Assembly (NCBI GenBank): GCA_043513815.1
Contig: CP121313.1
Location: 1,240,001 to 1,304,000, forward strand
Origin: JANQIO01 sp043513815
Lineage (GTDB): Bacteria > Pseudomonadota > Gammaproteobacteria > Pseudomonadales > Halieaceae
Length of the DNA: 64,000 nt
Direction of reading: 5' to 3'
The translations under genes were made by a program, and so were the position numbers. This document shows positions 17,064-25,822 of the stretch, piece after piece (positions within the stretch are counted from its first letter, which is position 1; every line of letters begins with the position of its first letter). The notes under the pieces were generated by a model that saw only the letters and a program-made list of their open reading frames with translations, ran no database searches and was not told the DNA's origin.

Positions 17064-17510
17064 TCAAACCGACAGCGTCATATCCACCCGGTGCATGTGG
17101 GGCCCCCAGCCGTTTTCAATCTCTTTCACTACTGTCGCGCCAAAGCGCGCGAAGAAGGGCGCGGACTTGTGGCTGGCGCCTATGTTGATGGACTCCACGC
17201 CGTGTTCGCTTGCATGACTGTGCAGTCGCTCCATCATCGCTGTGCCGGCTCCCTGGCCCTGTAGCCCAGGGTCTATGAGTATCCATCGGAGAGAGGCGGT
17301 GCCGTCCGGTTCGACCAAAAAGCCGAAGCCACCGGCTATGTCGCCGTCGAGCTCGCAGACTTCGTAGTTTGCTGCGTGCTCGGTGAGAAACTGCTGGTAG
17401 TCGGCGCGTTCATTGGGCGCGAAAAACTCGGGGCAGTTGGCGTCGAAGAGGGCGAAGCAGCGATCGTGGTCTTCCGAATTGTACGGTCTAAAACTCAAGT
17501 CTTTTGCCAT
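17064..17510 (-). CDS. GNAT-family N-acetyltransferase
   Basis: Acetyl-CoA-dependent N-acetyltransferase (148 aa). Motif A, the acetyl-CoA pyrophosphate loop, is LIDPGLQGQGAGTAMMERL (about residues 77-95, Q/R-x-x-G-x-G/A). The N-terminal LSFRPYNSEDHDRCFALFD and the C-terminal PFFARFGATVV are also typical GNAT elements. AGGCAGGC precedes the ATG closely. It ends the accessory segment and lies 27 nt beyond the acyl-CoA ligase 3' end on the same strand. Acetyl acceptor unknown; small-molecule or protein acetylation are both possible. Confidence 0.87.
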   Translation of the reverse strand: MAKDLSFRPYNSEDHDRCFALFDANCPEFFAPNERADYQQFLTEHAANYEVCELDGDIAGGFGFLVEPDGTASLRWILIDPGLQGQGAGTAMMERLHSHASEHGVESINIGASHKSAPFFARFGATVVKEIENGWGPHMHRVDMTLSV

Positions 17511-17537
17511 GCCTGCCTGTTACCTGATTCCGAGTGG

Positions 17538-19163
17538 CTAGAGTGCCCTGGCCCGTTCCCGCAACAGGAACTTCTGGATCTTGCCAGTGGAGGTTTTTGG
17601 TAGCTCGCCGTAGACGAAGGTCTTGGGCAGCTTGAAGCCCGCCAGGTGTTCACGGCAGAAGGCGGTAAGGTCTTCGTCGCCGGGGGCTTCGGCGCCGGCT
17701 TTCAGTTCGATGAAGGCGCAGGGGGTTTCGCCCCACTTGGCATCGGGCCTGGCCACCACAGCGGCGGCCATGACGGCAGGGTGTTTATAGAGCGCGCCTT
17801 CAACTTCAATGGAGGAGATGTTCTCGCCGCCCGAGATAATGATGTCCTTGGAGCGGTCCTTGATCTCGATGTAGTTGTCCGGGTGCTTGACCGCCAGGTC
17901 GCCGGAGTGAAACCAGCCACCCGCCAGTGATTCACGGGTGGCGCCCGGGTTTTTCAGGTAGCCCTTCATCACAACGTTGCCGCGGAACATCACCTCGCCG
18001 ATGGTCTCGCCGTCGGCGGGCACCGGCTGCATGGAGTCCGGGTCGATCACGTCCAGGCCCGCCAGTACCGGGTAGGGTACGCCCTGGCGCGCCTTGAGGG
18101 CGGCGCGGTCGGCCAGTGGCCTGCCGTTCCATTCTTCGTGCCAGGCGCAGTAAACACAGGGGCCGTACACCTCGGTGAGGCCGTAGGTATGGGTGATTTC
18201 TGCGCCCAGGCTTTCAACGCCGGCAATCACCGCCGCCGGGGGTGCGGCGCCAGCGGTCATGATCTTAAGGCCCGGGGGGATCTTCGCTTTCAGGTCATCG
18301 GGTGCCGAGGCCAGCATGGACAGCACAATGGGCGCCCCGCACATATGTGTCACGCCATTGGTGGCCAGGGATTCAATGATCGGCTGCGCCGCCACATCGC
18401 GCAGGCAGACGTGAGTGCCCCCCTGCAGGGTGATGGTCCAGGGGAAGCACCAGCCGTTGCAGTGAAACATGGGCAGGGTCCACAGGTAGATCGGCCCCGG
18501 GGTCATTCCCCAGGCAAAGCTGTTGCCGATGGCGTTCAGGTAGGCGCCGCGGTGGTGATAAACCACGCCCTTGGGATTGCCGGTGGTGCCCGAGGTGTAG
18601 TTGAGTGCCATCGACTGCCACTCGTCGGTGAGCGGCGGAATCTCTGTTGCGGGGTCTGCCTCGGCTAGCAGACTTTCATAATCGAGAGCGCCAATCGATA
18701 CACCCTGCGGGCCCAGGCTGTCATCCAGGTCAATCACCAGCGGATTGCGCTCTGAGACCGCCAGCGCCTCGCTGGCCACTTCGGCAAACTGTGCGTCCAC
18801 CAGCAACACGTCGCATTCGCCGTGATCGAGGATGAAGCCGATGGTGGCGGCGTCCAGCCGAATATTGATGCTGTTGAGCACCGCGCCAGTCATGGGCACG
18901 CCAAAATGGGCTTCCAGATGTGCGGGAATATTGGGCGCAATAACCGAGACGGTGCTGCCCGGGCCAATACCGCGAGCAGTCAGCGCGCGGGCCAGGGCCT
19001 CGCAGCGTGTCAGCAGCTCCCGGTAGCTGTAGTTCAGGTCACCGTGAACCACCGCCGTGCGGTCCGGGAAGATCGCCGCTGTATGGGGCAGAAATCCCAC
19101 CGGCGTCAGCGGCACGTGGTTGGCAGCAACCTGGTCCAGGTCGGTGGTGAACGGGTTGCTCAT
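17538..19163 (-). CDS. AMP-forming acyl-CoA synthetase
   Basis: ANL-superfamily ligase (541 aa) that activates a carboxylic acid to acyl-AMP, then acyl-CoA. P-loop YTSGTTGNPKGVVYHHRG (about residues 189-206), adenine motif THTYGLTE, core motif GWFHSGDLAVKHPDNYIEIKDRSKDIIISGGENIS (given here only in part as GWFHSGD and DRSKDIIISGGE), and catalytic Lys in KTSTGKIQKF near the C-terminus. Length and N-terminal motifs suit medium- or long-chain or aromatic acid ligases. It overlaps the upstream acyltransferase gene by 4 nt (ATGA type), so the products likely act in one lipid pathway. Confidence 0.9.
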   Translation of the reverse strand: MSNPFTTDLDQVAANHVPLTPVGFLPHTAAIFPDRTAVVHGDLNYSYRELLTRCEALARALTARGIGPGSTVSVIAPNIPAHLEAHFGVPMTGAVLNSINIRLDAATIGFILDHGECDVLLVDAQFAEVASEALAVSERNPLVIDLDDSLGPQGVSIGALDYESLLAEADPATEIPPLTDEWQSMALNYTSGTTGNPKGVVYHHRGAYLNAIGNSFAWGMTPGPIYLWTLPMFHCNGWCFPWTITLQGGTHVCLRDVAAQPIIESLATNGVTHMCGAPIVLSMLASAPDDLKAKIPPGLKIMTAGAAPPAAVIAGVESLGAEITHTYGLTEVYGPCVYCAWHEEWNGRPLADRAALKARQGVPYPVLAGLDVIDPDSMQPVPADGETIGEVMFRGNVVMKGYLKNPGATRESLAGGWFHSGDLAVKHPDNYIEIKDRSKDIIISGGENISSIEVEGALYKHPAVMAAAVVARPDAKWGETPCAFIELKAGAEAPGDEDLTAFCREHLAGFKLPKTFVYGELPKTSTGKIQKFLLRERARAL

Positions 19164-20098
19164 TCAGCGCTCTCCCGTGTGTTGTTTAGTAGTTCGGTGG
19201 TTAACAGGCGCCGCAACCAGCCCTGGCTGTTGCGGGCCTCATCGCGCAGGGCAAACAGTTCAGGCAGCATCGCCTCGATCTGTCCCGCCACTTCGTCGCG
19301 AATGCCCATGAGGGTTTTCTTCGCCGGTTGCTTGCCACGATAGCGGGCCAGGTTGACTGGCTCCCCAAGCTGGATAAAGCAACGCTGCGGTTTCGGGAAG
19401 GGTGTACCCAGGGCACCCAGCGGCAGCGGTGGCAACAGGTCGGGGCGGGTATCCTCGGTGAGAATGCCGGCCCGCGCCAGCCATTCGCCCAGCCGGGTGT
19501 CCGGCAGGTCCCTGCCTTCTACCCAGTGTTCGTAGAACTCATCCGGTCCCACGTGGGCACAGGGCACAATGGTATAGCCGTGCTGGGCGGCCATGCGCAC
19601 GAAGCCGGCGCGATCCTTCCATTGCAGCGTGTAGCGTTCCGCCTGGGTCTTGGTGGCTTCATGGGCGCCACCGGGGAATACCATCAGGTCGTGGCCGGCC
19701 TCCATCAGCGCGCTGCACACCTTGGGGTCGCCAATCACGGCGCCCTGGCTCAATAAGAAGTCCTCCGAGTAGCGATTCCACAGGGCCTTGTCGCCCAGGC
19801 CACGCAGGAAGCGGCCGTGCTCATGCCACATCAGGGGCGCGAATATCATGCCGTCGGTGGCAAACAATGAGTGGTTGCCGATAAACAGGCAGGGCTCGTC
19901 GGGCAGGTTGCGGGGGTTGATGATTTCCGCCCGCAGCAGGCGCCGGATCAGGGGGTAGGCCAGGTAGAACATGGAGCCAGGCCGCGACAGGGCCAGAGCC
20001 TTGTCGATGTGTTGATGCAGCGCGTCGCCGCTGATCGGGTCGTTGTCTCGGTCCAGCATGCCCATGCGTTCTATATTAGCTGCCCGGGCGGTTTTCAC
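19160..20098 (-). CDS. Lysophospholipid acyltransferase-like (PlsC superfamily) protein
   Basis: Glycerolipid-type acyltransferase (312 aa). The acyltransferase block FIGNHSLFATDG (about residues 90-101) provides the catalytic His and Asp, but with five residues between them instead of four. The later blocks VFPGGAHEA (substrate-binding Glu motif) and YTIVPCAHVGPDE fit plant-DGAT/TMEM68-like acyltransferases. The start used is GTG 20098; ATG 20065 or 20059 are equally possible, as none has a clear ribosome-binding site. Stop overlaps the start of the acyl-CoA ligase, which would supply its substrate. Acceptor unknown. Confidence 0.82.
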   Translation of the reverse strand: MKTARAANIERMGMLDRDNDPISGDALHQHIDKALALSRPGSMFYLAYPLIRRLLRAEIINPRNLPDEPCLFIGNHSLFATDGMIFAPLMWHEHGRFLRGLGDKALWNRYSEDFLLSQGAVIGDPKVCSALMEAGHDLMVFPGGAHEATKTQAERYTLQWKDRAGFVRMAAQHGYTIVPCAHVGPDEFYEHWVEGRDLPDTRLGEWLARAGILTEDTRPDLLPPLPLGALGTPFPKPQRCFIQLGEPVNLARYRGKQPAKKTLMGIRDEVAGQIEAMLPELFALRDEARNSQGWLRRLLTTELLNNTRESAE

Positions 20099-20256
20099 CT
20101 AGGTACATCAATACGGCAATCGGTATTTAAAGACGCAGACTGGGTGATTCGAGGGTGTTTTGCCGCCTTTGATATTTCTTTCCACGCTGTTGTCCAGCTC
20201 TCAGTTTAACGGTGAACATGAACACTGGGTTACACTGGCAGCAAGCGTAGTGCCTG

Positions 20257-21927
20257 GTGCCGACTGACAACCGCCGCGAACAAGATCGACTGATGAATGC
20301 TTCAACCTCGCCTCGTCTGCTGAGCAGCCAGCGCCGAGATGTGCTGCTCCTGGCCCTGGTGCAACTGGCACTGGGGGCCGCCGTATTCGCGCAGACTTTT
20401 GGCTTCGGCATCGTGTTCTTCGATGACGATCACTACGTTGTTAACAACCGCTATGTACAGGAAGGGCTCACGGTCGAGGGCATTCGCTGGGCATTTACCA
20501 CACTAACCCTGTCGAACTGGCACCCGTTCGCCTGGCTCTCCCACATGCTGGATGCCGAGCTGTTCGGTTCACATCTTGGCTTCGCGCACCTGCACAATGT
20601 CCTGCTTCACTGGCTTAACAGCCTGCTGGTGTTCCTGCTGTTGCGACGACTGAGCGGCCATATGCTGGGGGCAGCCTTTTGCTCCATCCTGTTCCTGGTG
20701 CATCCCCTGCATATCGAATCCGTGGCCTGGCTGGCGGAGAGAAAGGATTTGCTGTGCGCGTTTTTCTACCTGGCGGGCCTGCTGGCCTACGACAGCTATC
20801 GAGCCCGGCCGCGGCCGACGCGTTATCTGGTTTGCTTTTTACTGTTCATCGCAGCGCTGCTGTCCAAGCCGATGGCCGTCACCTTTCCCTGTGTGCTGCT
20901 GGTGCTCGACTATTTCTACTACCGGCATCAACCACCCGCTTTGCCGGCGCTGGCGACAGACCTGAACTGGCGCCGCCTGGTGGCGGAAAAGCTGCCTTTC
21001 TTGCTGGTGGCGCTGGCCTCCTGTGTGGTCACTATTGGCGCACAGCGGGGCGGTGGCTCGGTCACCAGCGTCGAGGTGCTGGGCGTGCAAGACAGGCTGC
21101 TCAACGGCGCATTGAGCTATCTCACGTACCTGCGGCAATCCCTGCTACCGCTGGGGCTGGCGGCTTTTTACCCGTTGCCGCAGCCCTCTTCACTGGGGGT
21201 AATCTGGTGGCCTGCGTTGCTACTGGCCGGCTGGCTGGCGGCAAGTGTCAGGCTTTACCGGAAAAGACCATTGGTGGCCGCCGGTCTGTGCTGGTACCTG
21301 GGTACCCTGGTGCCTGTTATCGGGCTTGTACAGGTCGGCGCCCAGGCCCACGCCGATCGCTACATGTACCTGCCTTCCGTCGGCATCCTCTTGTCCCTGG
21401 TGGCCGTAGCGCCGCGACGGGGCAGCGCTTCGCTGCGCTGGTTTGCGACCGTGTCCACCCTGTTGATCGCGCTCTTCAGCGTATTGAGTTTCTGGCAGGT
21501 GAGTTACTGGGAGAATCGCCATAGCCTGTTCACCCGTGTACTGCAGGTGCATGGATCGACCTGGCGCGCGCATTTTCACCTGGCGGCAGACTACACACAG
21601 CGCGGACTGTACCCACAGGCCCATGAGCACGCCATGAAAGCGCTGCAACTCGACCCCAACGGCTCAAGGTCCAAGCAGTTGCTGGGCGATATCGCACTGC
21701 ACCAGGGCGACTTCGAGCTGGCAGTTGTTATCTACAGCGATGCGCTCGCCAACGGCGAACCCAGGAGTGACCTTTTGAACAACCTGGGTATCGCCCTGGC
21801 GGAAACTGGCCGTGAAGAGCAGGCACGGCGGGCTTTCCAGCAAGCTTATGCTCTGGACCCCAGCTCCATTGCTGCCGCCCGAAATCTTGATTTCAGCGGG
21901 ACTTCGGGCCCGGTGGAGTCTCCCTGA
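20257..21927 (+). CDS. Polytopic membrane protein with TPRs (TMTC/DUF1736-like)
   Basis: Membrane protein of 556 aa with about 10 hydrophobic segments and a C-terminal tetratricopeptide domain (about residues 430-545: AHEHAMKALQLDPNGSRSKQLLG, here split, and DLLNNLGIALAETGREEQ). The first loop has FFDDDHYVVNN and later NWHPFAWLSHMLD and HPLHIESVAWLAERKD, the hallmark blocks of TMTC-like GT-C glycosyltransferases that use polyprenyl-phosphate sugars. In bacteria the acceptor is unknown. GTG 20257 is used; ATG 20293 is a plausible alternative. Single gene, divergent from the acyltransferase. Confidence 0.82.
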   Translation: MPTDNRREQDRLMNASTSPRLLSSQRRDVLLLALVQLALGAAVFAQTFGFGIVFFDDDHYVVNNRYVQEGLTVEGIRWAFTTLTLSNWHPFAWLSHMLDAELFGSHLGFAHLHNVLLHWLNSLLVFLLLRRLSGHMLGAAFCSILFLVHPLHIESVAWLAERKDLLCAFFYLAGLLAYDSYRARPRPTRYLVCFLLFIAALLSKPMAVTFPCVLLVLDYFYYRHQPPALPALATDLNWRRLVAEKLPFLLVALASCVVTIGAQRGGGSVTSVEVLGVQDRLLNGALSYLTYLRQSLLPLGLAAFYPLPQPSSLGVIWWPALLLAGWLAASVRLYRKRPLVAAGLCWYLGTLVPVIGLVQVGAQAHADRYMYLPSVGILLSLVAVAPRRGSASLRWFATVSTLLIALFSVLSFWQVSYWENRHSLFTRVLQVHGSTWRAHFHLAADYTQRGLYPQAHEHAMKALQLDPNGSRSKQLLGDIALHQGDFELAVVIYSDALANGEPRSDLLNNLGIALAETGREEQARRAFQQAYALDPSSIAAARNLDFSGTSGPVESP

Positions 21928-22049
21928 CCCTCCTGCATTTGTAGGGTAGATATAGTGCCAATCGCGATGTAGGTCTTTAGTGTCGTAAACACTTTCACCT
22001 ATACTGTGCGCTTTCGCCGCGGTCCCGCGGACGCTTGATGGAGATAATA

Positions 22050-25000
22050 ATGCGTACTGGACGTCGCCTCTGGCAGGCCATACTCAGCATGGCCCTCGTT
22101 TGTTCTTTTGCCGGCCTACCGGCCCAGGCACAGGATGAACCCCCCCAACCCGGCCTCAATGCCGCCACCTTCAAAGGCCTGGAGCTGCGCAACATAGGCC
22201 CGGCTGTCACCTCCGGCCGTATTGCCGACCTCGTTATTCACCCTGATAACCGCAGCGTCTGGTACGTGGCGGTGGGTAGCGGCAATATCTGGAAAACCAC
22301 CAACGCCGGCACCACCTGGGAGACGATCTTCGACAACGAGGGCTCCTACTCCATCGGCGCCATTACCCTGGACCCCAGCGACCCGAACACGGTGTGGGTG
22401 GGAACCGGTGAAAATGTCTCCGGCCGCCACGTGGGCTTCGGCGATGGCGTCTATCGCAGCCGCGACGGCGGCAAGACCTGGGAAAACCTGGGCCTCAAGG
22501 AGTCCGAGCATATCGGCATGATCCGGGTGCACCCGGAAGATTCCAACACTGTCTTCGTCGCAGCCCAGGGCCCCCTGTGGTCCGGCGGCGGTGACCGCGG
22601 CCTGTTCAAGACCACCGACGGTGGCGAAACCTGGGAGAACATTCTCAGCGGTGGCGAGTACACCGGTGTCAGCGAAGTGCACATGGACCCCCGCGACCCG
22701 GATACCCTGTATGCGGTGAAGTGGCAGCGCCTGCGTACGGTTGCCGCGTTGATGGACGGCGGCCCGGAAACGGGTATTTACAAGTCTACTGACGGCGGCA
22801 AGAGCTGGCGTGAGTTGACCGAGGGCCTGCCCAAGGGCGCCAAGGGCAAAACCGGTATTGCGGTTTCACCGATTAACCCCGATGTGCTGTATGCCACCAT
22901 CGAACTGGAGCGCCGCACCGGCGGTTTCTGGCGGTCAGAGGACGGCGGTGAGAGCTGGGAGAAGCGCAACGACTACCTTTCCAGCGGCACCGGCCCACAC
23001 TACTACCAGGAGCTGTTTGCCAGCCCTCACGAGTTTGACCGCGTGTACCAGGCAGACGTACGCCTGCACACCACGGCGGACGGCGGCAAGACTATCGAAC
23101 AGCTGCCAACGTCTGCGCGCCATTCCGACCACCACGCCGTGGCCTTCGACCCGAAAGACCCGAACTACCTGCTGATCGGTACCGACGGCGGTGTCTACGA
23201 GAGCTTCGACAAGGGCGAGACCTCGAAGTTTGTCGCCAACCTGCCGCTCACCCAGTTCTACAAGGTGACGGTGGATTACGACGAACCCTTCTACAACGTC
23301 TACGGCGGTACCCAGGACAACAACTCCCTGGGCGTGCCCTCGCGCACCCTGGACCACTCTGGCATCCACAACTCCGACTGGTTCGTCACGCTGTGGGCCG
23401 ACGGCCACCAGTCCTTCGCGGACCCGGACAATCCCAACATCATTTACGCGGAGTGGCAGGAAGGAAACCTCACGCGCTTTGACCGCGCCACCGGCGAGAG
23501 CGTTTACATCCAGCCGCAGCCGCGCAAGGGTGAGGAGGCGGAGCGTTTCAACTGGGATTCTCCTATCCTTATCAGCCCCTTCGATTCAAAGCGCCTGTAC
23601 TTCGCGAGCCAGCGCGTCTGGCGAAGCGACGACCGGGGTGACTCCTGGACCCCGGTATCCGGTGACCTGACCCGCGACATCGATCGCCTCAAGGAACCGA
23701 TGATGGGCCGCCAGTGGAGCTTTGACTCCCCCTGGGACCTGTACGCCATGTCCAGGTTCTCCACCATCACCTCCCTGTCGGAATCCCCGCTGGTGGAGGG
23801 TCTGCTGTACGCGGGCACCGACGACGGCCTGATCCAGGTCAGTGAAGACGGCGGTGAAAACTGGCGTCGTATCGACAAGCTGCCCGGTGTGCCGCGCTAC
23901 TTCTTTGTGAATGACATTCGCGCCGACCTGCACGATCCGGATACGGTGTATGTGGTGGTAGACAACCACAAGGCCGGTGACTTCAAGCCCTACGTGTTCA
24001 GAAGTGAGAACCGTGGCAAGAGCTGGAAGAGCATTGTCGGCGACCTGCCGGAGCGCCACGTTACCTGGCGTATCGCGCAGGATCACGTCAAGCCGGAGCT
24101 GCTGTTCCTGGGCACCGAATTTGGCCTGTTCTTCACCATCGACGGCGGCGACCGCTGGGTGAAGCTGGAAGGCAACGTGCCGAACATCCCCTTCCGTGAC
24201 GTGGTGATTCAGCGTCGCGAAAACGACGTGGTGGGCGCGACTTTTGGCCGCGGCATCTTCATCTTCGATGACTACAGCCCGCTGCGTGATATTACTGAAG
24301 ACCAGCTCAAGAACGACATGTTGTTGTTCCCGGTGCGCAAGGCGCCGTGGTACGTGCCGACCCGTCGCCTGGGTTGCGGCGATGCCGGCTGCAAGTCCTC
24401 CCTGGGTGAGGCGTTCTACACCGCCGACAACCCGGATTTTGGCGCGATCTTCACCTACTATCTGCCGGAAGAAATCAGCAGCCTGAAGGACCAGCGCCGC
24501 GAGCGCGAAAAGCCGCTGGAAAAGGAAGGCGATGACACGCCGTTCCCCGGCTGGTCTGCGATTGAAGCAGAGAACCTGGAAGACTCCCCGGCTGTGGTGC
24601 TGACCGTACGTGACAGCGCCGGCAACGTGGTGCGCCAGGTGGAAGGCCCCGCCAAAGCCGGCTTCCATCGGGTGGCCTGGGACCTGCGTTACCCGCTGAA
24701 CCGCCCCTGGATCGATCCCTCCAAGCGCGGCCAGCAGTGGCGCACACCGGTGGGCGTAATGGCTGCACCGGGTACTTACACCGTCTCACTGTCGACCCGT
24801 GTCGACGGCAAGCTGGAAACCCTGGGCGAGTCGCAAACCTTCGAGGTCGAGTCGATCCGCACACCGACCCTGGAAAACGGCAGCCAGCAGGAACGCGTGG
24901 AATTCGCGTTGCATGTTGATGAGCTGGAGCGCGCAGTGCGTGGTTCCATCAAGACCATCGACAACCTGGTGGTGTCCACTGGCGCCGTCAAGGAGAAGCT

Positions 25001-25358
25001 GATGGAGTCCCGCGCCGACCTGTCGCTGTACGAGCGCGCCCAGGGCATCGAGCGCCAGGCCAAGCGCCTGCGTGATCGCCTGACCCAGAACGCCCAGCGC
25101 GAAGAGTTTGGCGACCCCGGTCCGGTATCGGTGCTCTCCCGCCTGCAGTTTGCAGCGGGTACTTCCAGTGCCGAGGTCTATGGCCCCAACCAGTCCACCC
25201 GTGCCAGCCTGAAGATCGCCGAGGATGAATACGCCGAGGTGTATCGCGAGCTGGAAGACCTGGTCAACGGCCAGTTCAACGCGCTGCAGGAAGAGCTGGA
25301 AAAAGCCGGAGTTCCCTGGACACCTGGCCGAGGGCTGCCGCTGCTTCCCAACCTGTAA
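22050..25358 (+). CDS. Exported VPS10/sortilin-like BNR-repeat beta-propeller protein
   Basis: Large exported protein (1102 aa). ATG 22050 has GGAG 6 nt upstream and gives the signal peptide MRTGRRLWQAILSMALVCSF ending at AQAQ. The body contains many Asp-box (BNR) motifs of the S/T-x-D-G-G-x-T/S-W type: RDGGKTW, TDGGETW, TDGGKSW, EDGGESW, DRGDSW, EDGGENW and NRGKSW, giving one or two large propellers as in VPS10 and GH74 proteins. The last 300 residues lack Asp boxes and include a FlgD-like segment (GFHRVAWDLRYPLNRPW) and a helical, coiled-coil-like region. Annotated glycosidases share the fold, but no catalytic pair is evident, so I name no enzyme activity. It is followed by a strong terminator. 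Confidence 0.85.
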   Translation: MRTGRRLWQAILSMALVCSFAGLPAQAQDEPPQPGLNAATFKGLELRNIGPAVTSGRIADLVIHPDNRSVWYVAVGSGNIWKTTNAGTTWETIFDNEGSYSIGAITLDPSDPNTVWVGTGENVSGRHVGFGDGVYRSRDGGKTWENLGLKESEHIGMIRVHPEDSNTVFVAAQGPLWSGGGDRGLFKTTDGGETWENILSGGEYTGVSEVHMDPRDPDTLYAVKWQRLRTVAALMDGGPETGIYKSTDGGKSWRELTEGLPKGAKGKTGIAVSPINPDVLYATIELERRTGGFWRSEDGGESWEKRNDYLSSGTGPHYYQELFASPHEFDRVYQADVRLHTTADGGKTIEQLPTSARHSDHHAVAFDPKDPNYLLIGTDGGVYESFDKGETSKFVANLPLTQFYKVTVDYDEPFYNVYGGTQDNNSLGVPSRTLDHSGIHNSDWFVTLWADGHQSFADPDNPNIIYAEWQEGNLTRFDRATGESVYIQPQPRKGEEAERFNWDSPILISPFDSKRLYFASQRVWRSDDRGDSWTPVSGDLTRDIDRLKEPMMGRQWSFDSPWDLYAMSRFSTITSLSESPLVEGLLYAGTDDGLIQVSEDGGENWRRIDKLPGVPRYFFVNDIRADLHDPDTVYVVVDNHKAGDFKPYVFRSENRGKSWKSIVGDLPERHVTWRIAQDHVKPELLFLGTEFGLFFTIDGGDRWVKLEGNVPNIPFRDVVIQRRENDVVGATFGRGIFIFDDYSPLRDITEDQLKNDMLLFPVRKAPWYVPTRRLGCGDAGCKSSLGEAFYTADNPDFGAIFTYYLPEEISSLKDQRREREKPLEKEGDDTPFPGWSAIEAENLEDSPAVVLTVRDSAGNVVRQVEGPAKAGFHRVAWDLRYPLNRPWIDPSKRGQQWRTPVGVMAAPGTYTVSLSTRVDGKLETLGESQTFEVESIRTPTLENGSQQERVEFALHVDELERAVRGSIKTIDNLVVSTGAVKEKLMESRADLSLYERAQGIERQAKRLRDRLTQNAQREEFGDPGPVSVLSRLQFAAGTSSAEVYGPNQSTRASLKIAEDEYAEVYRELEDLVNGQFNALQEELEKAGVPWTPGRGLPLLPNL

Positions 25359-25378
25359 AGCATCAACTGCACGATCAA

Positions 25379-25410
25379 ACCCCGGCCGGGTAACTGGCCG
25401 GGGTTTTTTT
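25379..25410 (+). terminator. Rho-independent terminator of the BNR-repeat gene
   Basis: Nine-bp stem ACCCCGGCC (25379-25387) / GGCCGGGGT (25396-25404) with an 8-nt loop, followed by a run of T to 25410. Confidence 0.92.
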
Positions 25411-25439
25411 ATGCGCTTTGAGCTGGCAGTGAGCCTGAG

Positions 25440-25540
25440 CGCTGGCCTGTAGTGAGCAGCAAGAAGTGGGTAGCAAGAAAAGGGTAACAAGAGGCGAGGG
25501 GTGAGAAGCGGGTAGTAAGAAGCGAGTGGCAAGAGACCAA
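25440..25540. repeat. Degenerate AGCAAGAAG-type tandem repeats
   Basis: Several imperfect copies of a purine-rich unit (GTAGCAAGAAG, GTAACAAGAGG, GTAGTAAGAAG, GTGGCAAGAGA) follow one another in the gap after the BNR-repeat gene. No coding potential is evident. Confidence 0.55.
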
Positions 25541-25555
25541 CGCACCAATCCCCGT

Positions 25556-25638
25556 GATTCCCGCTTTCGCGGGAATGACGGTCAGGTGTGAGCCGACTAT
25601 TGCGGGATGACGGTCAGGCGTGAGCCGACTATTGCGGG
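25556..25638. repeat. REP-like palindrome followed by two 32-bp direct repeats
   Basis: A GATTCCCGCTTTCGCGGGAA palindrome runs from 25556 and continues into ATGACGG. From 25575 a 32-bp unit (ATGACGGTCAGG..GAGCCGACTATTGCGGG) occurs twice, at 25575-25606 and 25607-25638, with one visible difference (T/C), and a third copy starts and breaks off after 25640. The repeat seems to have grown from the palindrome's edge. Confidence 0.8.
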
Positions 25639-25679
25639 GATGACCGAGTCTTGAGCACCTGAATCTCGTGATGATCGAG

Positions 25680-25799
25680 GGCGGGAGCTGAGTATACCCC
25701 TCCACGGACCGTCAACGGCCAGGACGGCCGTTGCCGAGCGAGACATGGACGTCATGCTTTCAGCGGGTCCGTGGGGGGTATACTCAGTTCGCGCCCGCC
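25680..25799. repeat. Structured palindromic element, copy 1
   Basis: Outer arms CTGAGTATACCCC-T-CCACGGACC (25688-25710) and its complement (25766-25788) are near perfect, extended by GGCGGG/CCCGCC ends. Inside is a hairpin CAACGGCC/GGCCGTTG and an unpaired tract CCGAGC-N2-GACATGGACGT. It sits between convergent genes and may also end transcription from both sides. A second copy with different stems but the same unpaired core lies at 58387-58500. Confidence 0.8.
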
Positions 25800-25822
25800 C
25801 TACAGGGATCAGAGGTGCTTAT

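Noticed and set aside
16943..17188. Frame with GLAHGHIEKDAWARFLG-type sequence, possible gene remnant
   Set aside because: Protein-like only at the start, no family match, GTG without a ribosome-binding site, and overlap with the GNAT gene; kept as debris only.
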